Of a stretch of DNA of 64,000 nucleotides, positions 1 to 11,960 are shown one piece after another. The notes below the pieces were generated by a model, which saw nothing but the letters and a program-made list of their open reading frames with translations, was not told the origin of the DNA and ran no database searches. Source of the stretch: Phycomyces nitens (Eukaryota > Mucoromycota > Mucoromycetes > Mucorales > Phycomycetaceae). The DNA lies in contig JAHRBC010000004.1 in assembly GCA_022702545.1 (NCBI GenBank), positions 3,968,001 to 4,032,000 of the forward strand. Direction: 5' to 3'. Each line of letters starts with the position of its first letter. Within the stretch, counting starts at the first letter, position 1. The translations under genes and the position numbers were made by a program.

Positions 1-1853
1 ACGTGGGCAGAGAAAGAAATGTAATTAACAGACATGTGTAAAGGGACCTTGCGACCATCCATGGCTTGAAAGTCGGCTGGTTCATTCATGGCATTCTAAC
101 AAGATGTATATTTAAGCAACGCGTCTCGTCATTTTCCCCCCAGCCTTACCCTTGCCAATGTGTTTTCGACACAATAACCAGTGATCACCATTCCGTTCTT
201 TTTGTCTGGGGCCCATCGCTCAAACAGTTCACGCGAAAGACCGTTCTGTCAAGACAACCTATGAGTCAACGGACGTGTTGGGACAAATAGTTACCTGGAG
301 CATGCCTGGACTGGCCATCATCACACAAGGACCTGAATCTTCAAACTGCTCTACATTCTTGAGATTTGAAATGTGCTTAAAGATAAAGGGGTTTGAGATT
401 GTGAATTGTTTTCGGATGCGCGCGTTCATCATATTGATATATGTCTGATAGACTGCCATGCACTTCTTGGCAAGACTAGACGCATAATAGATGGGAATAC
501 TATCCAGTTCTGGATGAGAGTCCCAATATTCATCTAGAATCAACAAGATTTCTTGGGCACGTCCCAAGGCAAACACAGGCATCAGACAGCGACCTCCACG
601 GGTTACGATGTCGTGGACCAGGGCTAAGGATAGACAGCCATGATAAACAGACAGATCTCAAGGCAGGTCAAGCAGACTTACATGTAAATCTTGTTTCCTT
701 TGCCACACGGGGTTCGTGTCTTTGGACACCATATGTACTTTCGGTAATCAGGACATCAACGGTTCCTTCTGGCTTTTCTGCTGCCATCAAATGACGATCT
801 TCCTCACGCGAGTAGTCGCCAGTATAGAGCACCTTTACACCTGCAATCTCGACCAAGAACATTGCTGCACCCAGGACGTGGCCTGCATTGTATGCAGTGA
901 ACTTGATTCCCTCAACCTCTACTTGCTGGTGATAATCAACTGCCTCGATTCGATGGAAAGATGTATTGAGCTCCTCCTCGTTGTAGAGCTCATCTTCATC
1001 GCCGATATTGCTATCAAAGAGGTAAATTGGCTGAATTCACTACTCTAGGATACTTACCTGACACGAAGATAATCACTCAAGAGCCATTTGTAAATAGCCT
1101 TTGTAGGATGGGTCATGAACACACGTCCTTTAAAAGAAGTCTATAAAGCAATTTGTCATTTTTTTTGTTATATATTAGATTCTCAGCGTATCGCCCTACT
1201 TACTCTCTCCATCAGATAAGGCACAGAAGCCGCGTGATCCACATGGAAACTATGACAACTGTCAAGCCAATCTTGCTATACCATTGGGGTTAGATAAAAC
1301 ACTTACTGCGTCACCAATAAAAGGTCAATCTTGGCAGGGTCGATTTCGTCAAAAAATGGCAAAGAAGCCAATCCATTGTACGCAGGATGAATACCAGCGT
1401 CAAGCTACAGTTTCCATTTGAATGCATGAAATATATAGAATGCGACATAAAAGAAAGGAGACAAAGAAGCAAATCAAGGAAACGGACGGATTGTATGAGA
1501 CTCAAGTAATTGTAATTGTTTTTTTTTATTGAAAAGATTCCAAGACTATGGACGATTGCTTTGCATCTATTATACATGTATTTCTTTCTTTCTTTCTTTC
1601 TTTCTTTCTCTCTCCCTCTCTCTTTAACAACTCTTGCCAAGGTAAATGAGAGTGAAATGAATAGAAATAGGAATAGGAATAATAAATAAAGAAAGAAACC
1701 TACCAAGATGGTCTTGCCCTTGTATTCTAATAAGATAGACGAACGTCCTACTTCATTACCAGCACCCAGAGGAGTGATCTTCAAGAGATCATTCTCATCT
1801 GCAATGGGGATCTCGAGTTCTGGTTTGCGCTTCATTCCTGCCATTTTCAACAA
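1..1853 (-). CDS. YSH1: Cleavage and polyadenylation specificity factor endonuclease (CPSF73/Ysh1), 3' end outside window
   Basis: This is the metallo-beta-lactamase/beta-CASP endonuclease that cuts pre-mRNA 3' ends in the nucleus. Exon 1 (1853 to 1704) encodes [13 protein letters not shown], the family's N-terminal signature. Further exons encode a GIHPAYNG segment, then the zinc-binding HFHVDH motif, which is split by an intron at about 1253-1301. Others give LLYTGDYS-like [19 protein letters not shown], and the beta-CASP segment [18 protein letters not shown] (about 530-580). The last visible exons carry [16 protein letters not shown] and end in NYISFSAHV at the window edge, so the C-terminal third is missing. 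I count at least seven introns; intron 1 holds a long CTTT microsatellite. Two ATGs, at 1853 and 1844, are possible starts. Spacing and residues match human CPSF73 closely, so the identity is secure; only exact splice sites are uncertain. Confidence 0.95.
1579..1625. repeat. (CTTT)n/(CT)n microsatellite inside YSH1 intron 1
   Basis: About ten CTTT units followed by CT-rich sequence lie inside the first intron of the minus-strand YSH1 gene. Nothing coding is seen here. Confidence 0.9.
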
Positions 1854-2191
1854 TGATTGAATCGTAAAATGAACAAGTGGAAAAAGAGGTATGGGATAGG
1901 ATGGTCAATACGCCACATGTGACCTTGTTTTGGAGTGAGCTTACACTTTTTGACGACAAAGGCGGTGATTTATGCCTATAATAGGAAGTGTTCCTTTAAA
2001 CACAGGGATTTTAAATAAACGGGACGATTAATTTAAAGCAACTTGGCTTGAACCACCTATGTGGCCCCAACGTTATTTTCTGATTATATCCATGTACTCC
2101 TCTCAATGTATATACTTGGACATTAACCATGGTTTATTTATTTTAAAAATTACCGGGGTTGTAGGGAAAAATATTATTACAATCGCATGCG

Positions 2192-3714
<1,523 letters not shown>

Positions 3715-3999
3715 GTTGGTTTAAGCGTATTGGGAAGAAAGAGAGATGGTGAAAATAGGCGGCAAGTTGAATTTATGTCTTAATTGCCCCTTTATAAAAA
3801 ATAAAAAGCAAGTCAGCTAGACATATGCATGTACAGCCATTTCAGAAAGTAAATGCGCTGTTTTTGAACCCAAAGTCGTGCAAAAATTCCTTCTGTCTAA
3901 CAACAGTCACTTGATCCAAAGTGCATAGCATTTTTCACGTGATGTGAATCTTAATTATTCTCACCATTATATATTTTAATATAAATAATATTCTTGGCA

Positions 4000-4224
4000 C
4001 TATAATACTAATGGGAATATCTCAATATATTCTTGTTCGTCTCCACTCGATTCCCAAACACAGACAGGATGCTGATCAAGAGCTAATTTCACAAAGGCAT
4101 CAATCTCTCTATCAAGGCACAAGGCACAATAATTACAAATAGAATGTTCCTCAAAAGTACAACCAAGCTGGTTTGGACTCTGGAACTCGGTCAATTGATA
4201 ATCGAGAATTCCAAGACGCATCAA
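4000..4224 (-). CDS. Possible small Cys-rich protein, unrecognised
   Basis: A 74-codon ORF starting at ATG 4224 is acidic at its end and contains a compact cysteine cluster, CNYCALCLDREIDAF, that could bind a metal. I do not recognise the family. The base composition is less AT-rich than the flanks, which is the only other support. It could equally be the last exon of a longer gene or chance. Its promoter side faces about 1.1 kb of gene-free DNA. Confidence 0.3.
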   Translation of the reverse strand: MMRLGILDYQLTEFQSPNQLGCTFEEHSICNYCALCLDREIDAFVKLALDQHPVCVWESSGDEQEYIEIFPLVL

Positions 4225-5358
4225 AAATAGAAAGCTTGAAAGTGTGGCTGATGGCTGTAGGACAGGAATACTGACAGGGCATCAACTGAGCAAAGGATTT
4301 TTATATATAAAAAGTAGCCAGGAATAAACGGAAATCTCATTATGGATAATTTCTATTTAGAATTGGAATCTAAATGTATATTAATTATCGAGATTATCCG
4401 TATGCTGATCATTGTATTTTCCTATATAATATTCCATTGAATCTTTAATAAATTTGCCAAGAGTAAAAAGGAGAGCAAAATAAGCTTTACAAATAATAAT
4501 AATAATAATAATAATAATGACTAGGACCAGTAAATTACATATTTTTATACTCGAGTGGCTCCAAAGCCGTTTTCTCCTTCTACTCAACAAGTGTCTTGGC
4601 AGACAGAATGTATCAAAACTCATCAAGCTGTTTTTGCATATATTTGTCTTGTCGCACAAGAAATTTGTGAGCAATTGTTGCATTTTTTTTTAAAAAAAAG
4701 TGCAAGTATTCCCATCTTTGAATAAATAAAATGACAATGCTTTTATAATGAAGCAAATATATCATTTAATCATCAGTAAAGGCTTCAAGATGCTCTATAC
4801 TTTATGCCTTTGATCTCTCTCTCTCTCTCTAATTTCATCTACTCGAATAGCTATTTTCACTCTTTATCTTGTCTTTTTTTTGTATAATTTTCTTTCATGT
4901 ACCATGTATCTTTTTAATATTTTGTCTATTTACTCTTGTAGATATACTAGTCTCTCTGAGAAGCAAGATCTTTGTATGCTTTTTGAGATGAATGAGAGAG
5001 AGAAAAGAAGCAACCAAAGTCAATTGCACCAAATGGTCGCTAGATAATTTCATCGACACATGGTAGCAACACCATGGTCCCTATGATTGAGATTTGTACA
5101 TTATGGATACCTAATCAATTCAAATTCTACAGATCTTATTCAATTGGACCAATAGACCAAGCACACCTCTCTTGGCCTTTTGGACATTGACCAAAGAAGA
5201 GTCTTGTAACTAATGAAATGTGCCTTTATTCTAATCCATGAAATATATTCCCCGACCGAAACTGTGTGGTGTCGCCAAAGCCACCCGAATTTTAGACGTC
5301 CTGAACTTTCCCAAAACGGCTGCTAACAAAAAAATAAAGTAACGATTGAGCTTGGCAC
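4225..5358. other. Intergenic stretch with microsatellites
   Basis: No convincing gene. It holds an AAT trinucleotide run at about 4495-4518, a (CT)n run at about 4813-4830 and AT-rich DNA. The right end should contain the QTRT2 promoter, but I recognise no specific site. Confidence 0.6.
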
Positions 5359-7056
5359 ATGCAAAGGATGACAAGCGCCCTAAACTTTACTTTGCATCAA
5401 CTGACAGATGCTCCTGCATCTGGGCTCATTAGACGAGGCACTCTCCAGTTCACCAAAAAGGCCAAAACCATCCAAACCCCAGCCTGTTTGACATACACCA
5501 TCCGAGGCTCAGTCCCGCATCTTGTTGCAGACAATGTCAAACTGTTGCCCATCAACCTTCTTCAAGTGACACTCGAGCAGTTGTAAGCAAAAGGCTTTGT
5601 TATCAGCCCTTTTTGAAGTATCTGACTGATTTGAATATATAGTGTTGAAGAAAAAGACCCAATGTCATTCAAGTATCCTCATGGCCTCCACAAATATCTT
5701 AATCTCAATGTACGATCCACTTGACATCTTTACCTTTACTAATCCTTGCTTGTTAGCCTGACCACCTTGTGTTCTGTGACATGCGCGATCCAATGAAGCA
5801 GGAGGATGTCACTTTCAATACCGACAAGTATCTGTCTGTCTTTACTCATGGCGGTGTGCGTCAAATCACACCCGAGATGTGGGCTCAGGCTATGACGGCC
5901 TACAAACCAGACATGTGTGCCCTCATGGCTGATATTGTTACTGACAATGATGCTAAAATGAAGCGGATAAAGCGCTCTGTGGACAGATCTCTTCGCTGGT
6001 TGGATACCATTCTCCCAAAGGCAAAAGTAAATATATACAATTGTTTACATCTTATTTATTTATCAAACGTGAGTAGCTTATACAATTGAGGTTAGGAAAT
6101 TGGAGTGCCTGTATTTGCTCCAGTTGTAGGCCATACAAGTGAAGAAGAGCGTGCACGATCTGCCGTAAGCACTGGAGAAAGAGACGTGGATGGTAAGTTT
6201 ATATTTAAAGGAAAAAAGTAGCCAATGCTTGAATATATACATTAAAAATGTGTGCGTGGATTTTCTTTTGATTAGGATTCACTGTAAATGTCGTTGGTCT
6301 TGGTGGTCTTGGAAACGAAACCATTCTCAAGCTCGCAAAGGCTTCATTGAACAATCTTCCTAAAGAAAAGCCTAGAATTGTGTATGGATTTGGGACACCA
6401 GGTAAGTTTATTATGCTCATTGGAAAGGATATTGATTTGTTTTCTAGAGAGCATTTTGGATGCTGTTTCCAGCGGTGCCGATTTATTCGATGGCAGGTAA
6501 AGTAGCACTTTATATATATATATATATCCATGGCCGGCTTATTGATTATATTACAGCTATGCATACAAGGTGACAGAGCAAGGTCGTGCCATGTCATTCA
6601 AGTTTGGCGAGATTGCTGGTGACAATACCGACAGAGACAAGCCCAAGACTATCAATCTCTGGGATCCCAGCATGTCACATTCCTTTGAGCCACTTGACAA
6701 GACCTGTGGATGTTATGCATGCAGTGCATCCCACACAAAGGCTTACATTCACCACTTGTTGAATGCACACGAAATGTTGGGCCCAATCTTGCTGATGAGG
6801 TAAATAATTCACACTCAAGATTGAAAACATGTATACTTAAAATGTCAAATCTAGCCACAACATTTATCAATTGGACAACTTCATGGCCTCGATTCGCAAG
6901 AGTATTGACGAAAACCGATTCGAATCAGACCTTGCCAAGTTTATGGAATATTATAACCATGTAGAAGAAGGCGATGGTATGCGTGACCACCAGGATGAGA
7001 TTGACGTCGAGTCCCTAGGAACACCACTGAAAAAGAAAAGAACCCTTTTACTCTGA
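5359..7056 (+). CDS. QTRT2: Queuine tRNA-ribosyltransferase accessory subunit 2 (QTRT2)
   Basis: This is the non-catalytic partner of the eukaryotic tRNA-guanine transglycosylase, which swaps queuine into the wobble position of GUN-anticodon tRNAs. It starts at ATG 5359, or at ATG 5368 nine bases later (MTSALNFTLHQL). About eight exons encode RRGTLQFTKKAKTIQTPACL, then DHLVFCDMRDPM, the GFTVNVVGLGGLG segment (about 6270-6315) and KPRIVYGFGTP. The C-terminal zinc site follows: CGCYACSASHTKAYIHHLLN (about 6703-6765), with three cysteines and the histidine, then LLMSHNIYQLDNF. Introns are 50-80 nt with GT-AG ends. The C-terminal tail is acidic, then basic (KKKRT). Yeasts lack queuosine, so its presence supports an early-diverging fungus. 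The gene converges on URA4 with about 160 bp between stops. Confidence 0.93.
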
Positions 7057-7218
7057 TATCCCCCCACCTCCAGCCTCAATCTTTCACTCTAAAAATACAA
7101 GAACCAAAAACAACAGTATTATAATGTTATAATTGATGCCATTTATCAGGGCGGTATTTGTGATTGCTAGAGTCAAGAGGGTTATGGAGGTGTAATTGAA
7201 TGTGAGTATTATTATTTT

Positions 7219-8412
7219 TTAAAAGTTGGTCTTGATCTTCCAGCCAATCTCCTTGCCAGCAAAGAATGGGACAACGGCACCAAGAGAGGCAGTGGTGCTA
7301 GAGATCTGGTATTGCTTTGGGACAATCTCGTTGGTTTCCTTGACAAGGGTCACCTTGTTGTCCTTGAAACCAGGCTTTTGAGACAAGCCATAAAACTGTT
7401 TACCAAACTGGCATGCAAATCCCTCGAGCTTGTCCAGGCAGCCAATGTCCTCAAAGATCTTTGCAAGGTAAGGCAAGATGAGAGGTGTGGTAAACACACC
7501 AGCACATGCATGTGCGGTTTCCTTGGTGTGGCTAGGATGAGGGGCAGAGTCACTGCCAAGGAAGAAGCGAGGATGTCCTGGATACAAAAAACAAGTGTTT
7601 AGAACTCATAGTCAATTGGGTTAGAATGCCAATTACCCTGGGCAACAACTTGTCTCAATGCATCACGGTCGTGAGGGTACTTTGCGACAGGCTTGCAAAA
7701 GTGATGTACTTGACCAGCCCAGTCATCAACAATAAGCTGCAAGTGATGAACAGTGACACTGCAGGCAACAGTGTCTCCCAATCGCTTGACAAGTTCAACA
7801 GCAGCAGAGGTTGTGGCATGCTCCAAGACAATTCTGAGCTTGGGGAATGCCTTGTGGAGCTTCTCGAGTTCGGGCAAGAACTTGATCTCTGCATTCATGA
7901 CACAGATATCGGCATTGTGGTCACTGGGAACTTCGCCGTGAAGGTTGAGAACAAGACCTTCCTCCTCCATTGTCTTGAACACAGGATAGTAGATCTCATA
8001 GTTTTCAATGCCGCTGTCACTATTGGTGGTCACACCGCGGGGATAGGACTTTACACCTGCAATTCCAGCCTTTTTGGCTTTACGGACTTCTTCGGGAGTA
8101 AGTTCTGGAGAGAGGTAGAGTGTCATGTAAAAGGTGACATTTGGTGCAAGTGCTTCGAGCTCCTTCTTGTATGCAAGTGCTTGGTCAGTGTTTGTGATTG
8201 GAGGTTGGAGGTTGGGCTAGGTGGTTGTAATAAAATCCAATTGTCAATAAATGTCAAAATACGCCCAGAGGTTCGGTAAGCGTTTCTTTTACCATGACAT
8301 AAGCAAGAGACACGCCGCCCTCGACCACCTTGGGAGTGACCATGCGCATCATCTCTCCTTGACGGAGATGGACATGGAAGTCGCAGGCAGAGGGAATGGT
8401 AATGGAGGACAT
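7219..8412 (-). CDS. URA4: Dihydroorotase
   Basis: This enzyme makes dihydroorotate from carbamoyl-aspartate in de novo pyrimidine synthesis. Three exons (8412-8293, 8216-7637, 7577-7219) total 1059 nt, giving 352 residues, the usual length for the fungal/E. coli PyrC type. The N-terminus DFHVHLRQG carries the first metal ligands (HVH). It is followed by MPNLQPP across intron 1, the carbamylated-lysine region GVKSYPRGVTTNSDSG, the ligand motifs NLHGEVP and LEHATT, and the catalytic-aspartate motif FFLGSDSAPH. All ligands are present, so the enzyme looks active. Codon use is strongly biased to C-ending codons, as in highly expressed genes. Confidence 0.97.
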
Positions 8413-9213
8413 TATTAGTTGGAGACAGGAAACCCAAACCCCCTGCTGGCCCTTTTGATTTATTTCTTTTTTTTTAGAAAAAAAAAAGATGAATTGATTC
8501 GCCTGTCACATTGATTCAGGCTGAAAGACCATCTCTCTCTCACACACACACACACTTGATCGATTTCGCACAGTCATAATTCGAGTGCGCAGTTGGAATG
8601 TGACTGGTAAATGCGATGACATATCGGATATCTAATCAGCGGAATAGAGATTAGACGCCAATTACTTTTTAATTTTACCCCCTTCAATGTCTCTCTTCAA
8701 CTCTCGGACTTGTTCTGTACCTCAATATCCATGGTTTTATAAAGGGTAGTCCAAGTGCAATCAATTCCATTGGTGTGTTTACAAGAAATATTTACAAGCA
8801 CATTGGCCAAGCCAAACATCTTTCTGAAAACAGCCAAGGCTTGGCTATGTGACTTTTTGACATCAAACCCAATCAATTAACCTTGTCCTTTCAAATCCTG
8901 CCACAAGTACAATAATAATCAATGACATGTTTTGCTCCGCCTTGAAGCACACCCTTTTTTTTCTTTTTGGCTGTGGGAATACTTGGCAATTGAAACCAAG
9001 CAAGAAGATTGTGATGCCAATCTTTTCATTGCTTCGGTTTTGACTCCTTTGAAATACTTGGATTTTAATTACAAGTCTGAAAAAAAAAGATGAATGCACA
9101 TTGAATTAAAAATTAAAAATTAAAAATTAAAAATTGATTCTATGCATCTTGGGGTATTCAAACCAAAAAAATATATATTTTAATTTCTAGTGAATGCCAA
9201 GATACAAAGAGAT

Positions 9214-9235
9214 CCCCCCCCCCCCCCCCCCCCCC
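9214..9235. repeat. 22-base poly-C tract
   Basis: An uninterrupted run of 22 C on the plus strand stands in an otherwise AT-rich intergenic region. Its length may not be reliable in the assembly. Confidence 0.95.
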
Positions 9236-9367
9236 AGAGGGCCTTTGATCCAAGGGAGACCAAGGAGGTATGGTTGGCTTGGTGTGAAAATAACAAAGAG
9301 AAACCTAAAAGGTCGGGGTATGGATGTATCAATATGTTCGGTAGTGCAACACATGTGAGCCCCTTAT

Positions 9368-9391
9368 ACACACACACACACACACACACAC
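9368..9391. repeat. (AC)n dinucleotide repeat
   Basis: Twelve AC units lie about 100 bp upstream of the small helix-turn-helix ORF. Confidence 0.95.
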
Positions 9392-9489
9392 GCTCATTTT
9401 TATATATGTGAATATTATTAAATAAAATAAAATCTGACTTCTATTTTTATTATTTTATTATTTTCTTCTCCATTCACCCACTGACGACG

Positions 9490-9723
9490 ATGTCTGAAAA
9501 TCCAGAAAGCGGAACCGTCAGAAAAATTCAAAAGAAATCAGATTTTGAAAAGGGAATCATCATTGGAAGATTCAAATGCGGCATGACGATTATGGAGATC
9601 GCAGAAGCAGAAGGAGTACCTCGATCAACAGTCGGCTATATCATCAAGAAATATGTCGATACTGGAACCGTAGCAAACCGTAAGCCACCCGGAAGACCAA
9701 AGGCCGCCCCTACTATGATGTAG
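9490..9723 (+). CDS. Stand-alone Tc1/mariner-type helix-turn-helix domain protein
   Basis: A 77-residue ORF from ATG 9490 is almost entirely one DNA-binding domain. Its core, GMTIMEIAEAEGVPRSTVGY, is the recognition half of the HTH found at the N-terminus of Tc1/mariner transposases. It is followed by the GRPK linker (PPGRPKAAP) and then a stop. No second HTH and no DDE catalytic region follow; the next 200 bp are a TTATTG microsatellite. It could be a truncated transposase or a domesticated DNA-binding protein. The unbroken frame and a credible ATG favour a retained gene, but nothing shows expression. Confidence 0.6.
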   Translation: MSENPESGTVRKIQKKSDFEKGIIIGRFKCGMTIMEIAEAEGVPRSTVGYIIKKYVDTGTVANRKPPGRPKAAPTMM

Positions 9724-10311
9724 AGAATGATGGATTTTTTGCTATTGTTATTGTTATTGTTATTATTATCATTTCTATTTTCTATTATTTTATTATTATT
9801 TTATTATCTGGAGCACCAAGGGAGATCACAAGCAATATTTCTTTTCCTTGCACGCGAATTCATTCTAAAGAGCGCGTTTGGTAGGCCTGCTTTGAAAGCC
9901 AAAAAAAAGAAAAAGAAAATCAACTACAAGGCTTGAAAATCCCCAAGGATAATATACATGTATATATTATATGTGTATATGCGCACATACTCAAAAAATA
10001 ATAATAACACCATCATTCTAAACATGCTAAAGATTTGCGATTCCAATCAGAAGTTTGGGTTAAATGATCATATATATATATATATTTTTAAAAAAAAGGC
10101 CAAGTGATATCTTAAATTTAATGTCGTGATGAATATTGAAACAAATCAAGTTGGATTTCTAATATCCTTTAGTCCATTTGAGTTCATCTTGGTGACATTG
10201 CTTGCTGCAAAACATTCTTCCCAATGTTTACTGATTTATGTTTTCAAAGATGATAATTTATTTATACAAGAAGAAAGATATTGAAAGATTGGTACATTTA
10301 TATAACTGCAA
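9724..10311. other. AT-rich intergenic DNA, no gene seen
   Basis: TTATTG/TTATTA microsatellite at 9740-9805, short AT runs, and the 3' flank of the aminotransferase gene. No supported coding sequence. Confidence 0.6.
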
Positions 10312-11960
10312 TTATTTGATCTTGAGTTGGATATGGTTTTTGGAGGCTTCTTCATCGATACATTCCGCAAGACGGCGCAGAGCCTCGTCCATCTTGTTTG
10401 TCTCGACACAACTAAAGGACACACGGATAAATGGGTTCTTGTTCTTGGCGGGCATAAAGGCCTAGGAATTGCATTAGACATTTCACAAATCATACACCAA
10501 GGCACTTACCACACCAGGAACAGCCAGCACATTCTTCTTGATTGCCTTGTTCATCACCAAATCATAGGAATCCGTGATGCCTCCCAACAAACGGAGCCAG
10601 ACAAACATGCCAGAGGTGGGGGTGACCCATTCGGCACGTCCAGTCATTCTTCTTTCCAGAGCCTTGATGAATTCATCTCTCTTTGACTTGTAGAATCCAG
10701 CTACACGCTCAACGTGCTCAAAGAAGCCCTTTAGTCCCCACACTTTCAAGAGTTCATAGGCCATCAATTGGGGAACACCTCCAGGCTGAAGGTTGGTGAC
10801 CTATAAAGAAAAAAAGGTTAACATCATAGGCAGCCAAACATTGGACTTACCATGGTGTGCATATCAATTCGCTCAATCAAGGCTTTGGGTCCAGTTACCC
10901 AGCCAATGCGCATACCAGACGAGAGGATCTTGCTCATGCTATCCATACGGAGCACACGGCCATCAGTGTCAATGGTAACATAGGATTTGATGCGCTTGGG
11001 GTCAAACTAAGAAAGCATTGGTTGGTCTAATGTCTAGAGAATCCTTGTTGTCATGCTTTACCTGCAGATAATAGTATGGGTCATCTTCCAGGATAAGGAT
11101 ATCGTACTTTTGACAGATCTTGTAAATTCTCTTCTTGCGCTCAAAGGTAGAAGAGATACCGGTGGGGTTGCCGCCGGTAGGAATGGTGTAGAGAACCTTG
11201 GGGCGGGCCTGGTTCTTCTTTCCGGTGGAGTTGCTTTCGGGCCAGTTGGCAAGTGTTTTCTCGAGTGATTCAGGCACAAGACCATCTGCATCGGTTGCAA
11301 TTGGGACCAGGTCACAGTCTTGGGTTTCCAGAAAAGACAGAGCACCAGTGTATGTAGGGTCCTCAACCAGAACAGCTGTTCCTGGATCGATGAACATCTC
11401 CAATGCCTGGCAATTGCTTGTTAAATAGGTAATTGATTTGGTCTATATACCTTTGTCAACAAATCCTGAGATCCAGAGCCGATCGAAAGGCCATATTCAA
11501 CCAGAGGAGAGTGCTCGAAATCATGGAGTTCACGCAGCCATTGGTTTAGATGAGGAAATCCAGACTAGACAAACGTCAATTAGCAAGATAAAGACCTGAC
11601 AAGAGGGTCACCTACAGTGAGATCATACGACAAGCTTCGCTGGAACAATTGGGGATCCACATTAATGGTCTCGCCAGTCTTTAGCTTCAACTGCATGCTC
11701 TCGAAAGGAAATGTGCTAGGGTTTGGTTGGCCAGCACCCAAAGAGATCTATTTTTTTTTTGAGAATGAGTATCTCTTGCTGTCTGGCAGGCGGCTTCCTT
11801 ACCATATCCTTGCAGTTCATATAAGGCATTAGGGCACGAACTTGAGAGTAAAGACTGGTGATTAGCTTTGGCATTCATGCTTCTGTGCTTGTTAGTGTGT
11901 CTTACTGGCAGAAGGGTTTCTAGCCTGGCTCTTCTTGCTCATAAACTTGGTGTAATCCAT
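10312..11960 (-). CDS. Class I PLP aminotransferase (kynurenine/alpha-aminoadipate/aromatic type, Aro8-KAT2-like)
   Basis: A fold-type I aminotransferase of about 430 residues in roughly seven exons. It starts at ATG 11960 ([10 protein letters not shown]); exon 2 (11840-11803) joins in frame to give [12 protein letters not shown]. Signatures follow in order: [45 protein letters not shown], the [13 protein letters not shown] substrate loop and [11 protein letters not shown]. The PLP-lysine motif is [15 protein letters not shown] (about 10,900-10,945), then [13 protein letters not shown] and FIRVSFSC near the C-terminus. These match fungal Aro8 and mammalian AADAT, which transfer amino groups from aromatic amino acids, kynurenine or 2-aminoadipate to 2-oxoglutarate. 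Substrate choice cannot be read from sequence. LKR/SDH in the same window makes a part in lysine breakdown possible. No obvious targeting peptide. Confidence 0.9.

Larger units (their letters stand above)
8413..9489. other. Intergenic region with simple repeats
   Basis: About 1.1 kb separate the URA4 start from the small helix-turn-helix ORF. I see no gene. It contains a (TTAAAAA)n tandem at about 9106-9136, a 22-base C run and a CA run (listed separately). URA4 promoter elements must lie at the left end. Confidence 0.6.

Noticed and set aside
4381..4683. 100-codon minus-strand ORF
   Set aside because: Built on an AAT microsatellite (poly-Ile) with no other support.
7626..8279. 217-codon plus-strand ORF
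   Set aside because: Antisense shadow of URA4.
9368..9391. Tandem repeat as a CRISPR array
   Set aside because: Plain dinucleotide microsatellite; no spacers, and the genome is eukaryotic.
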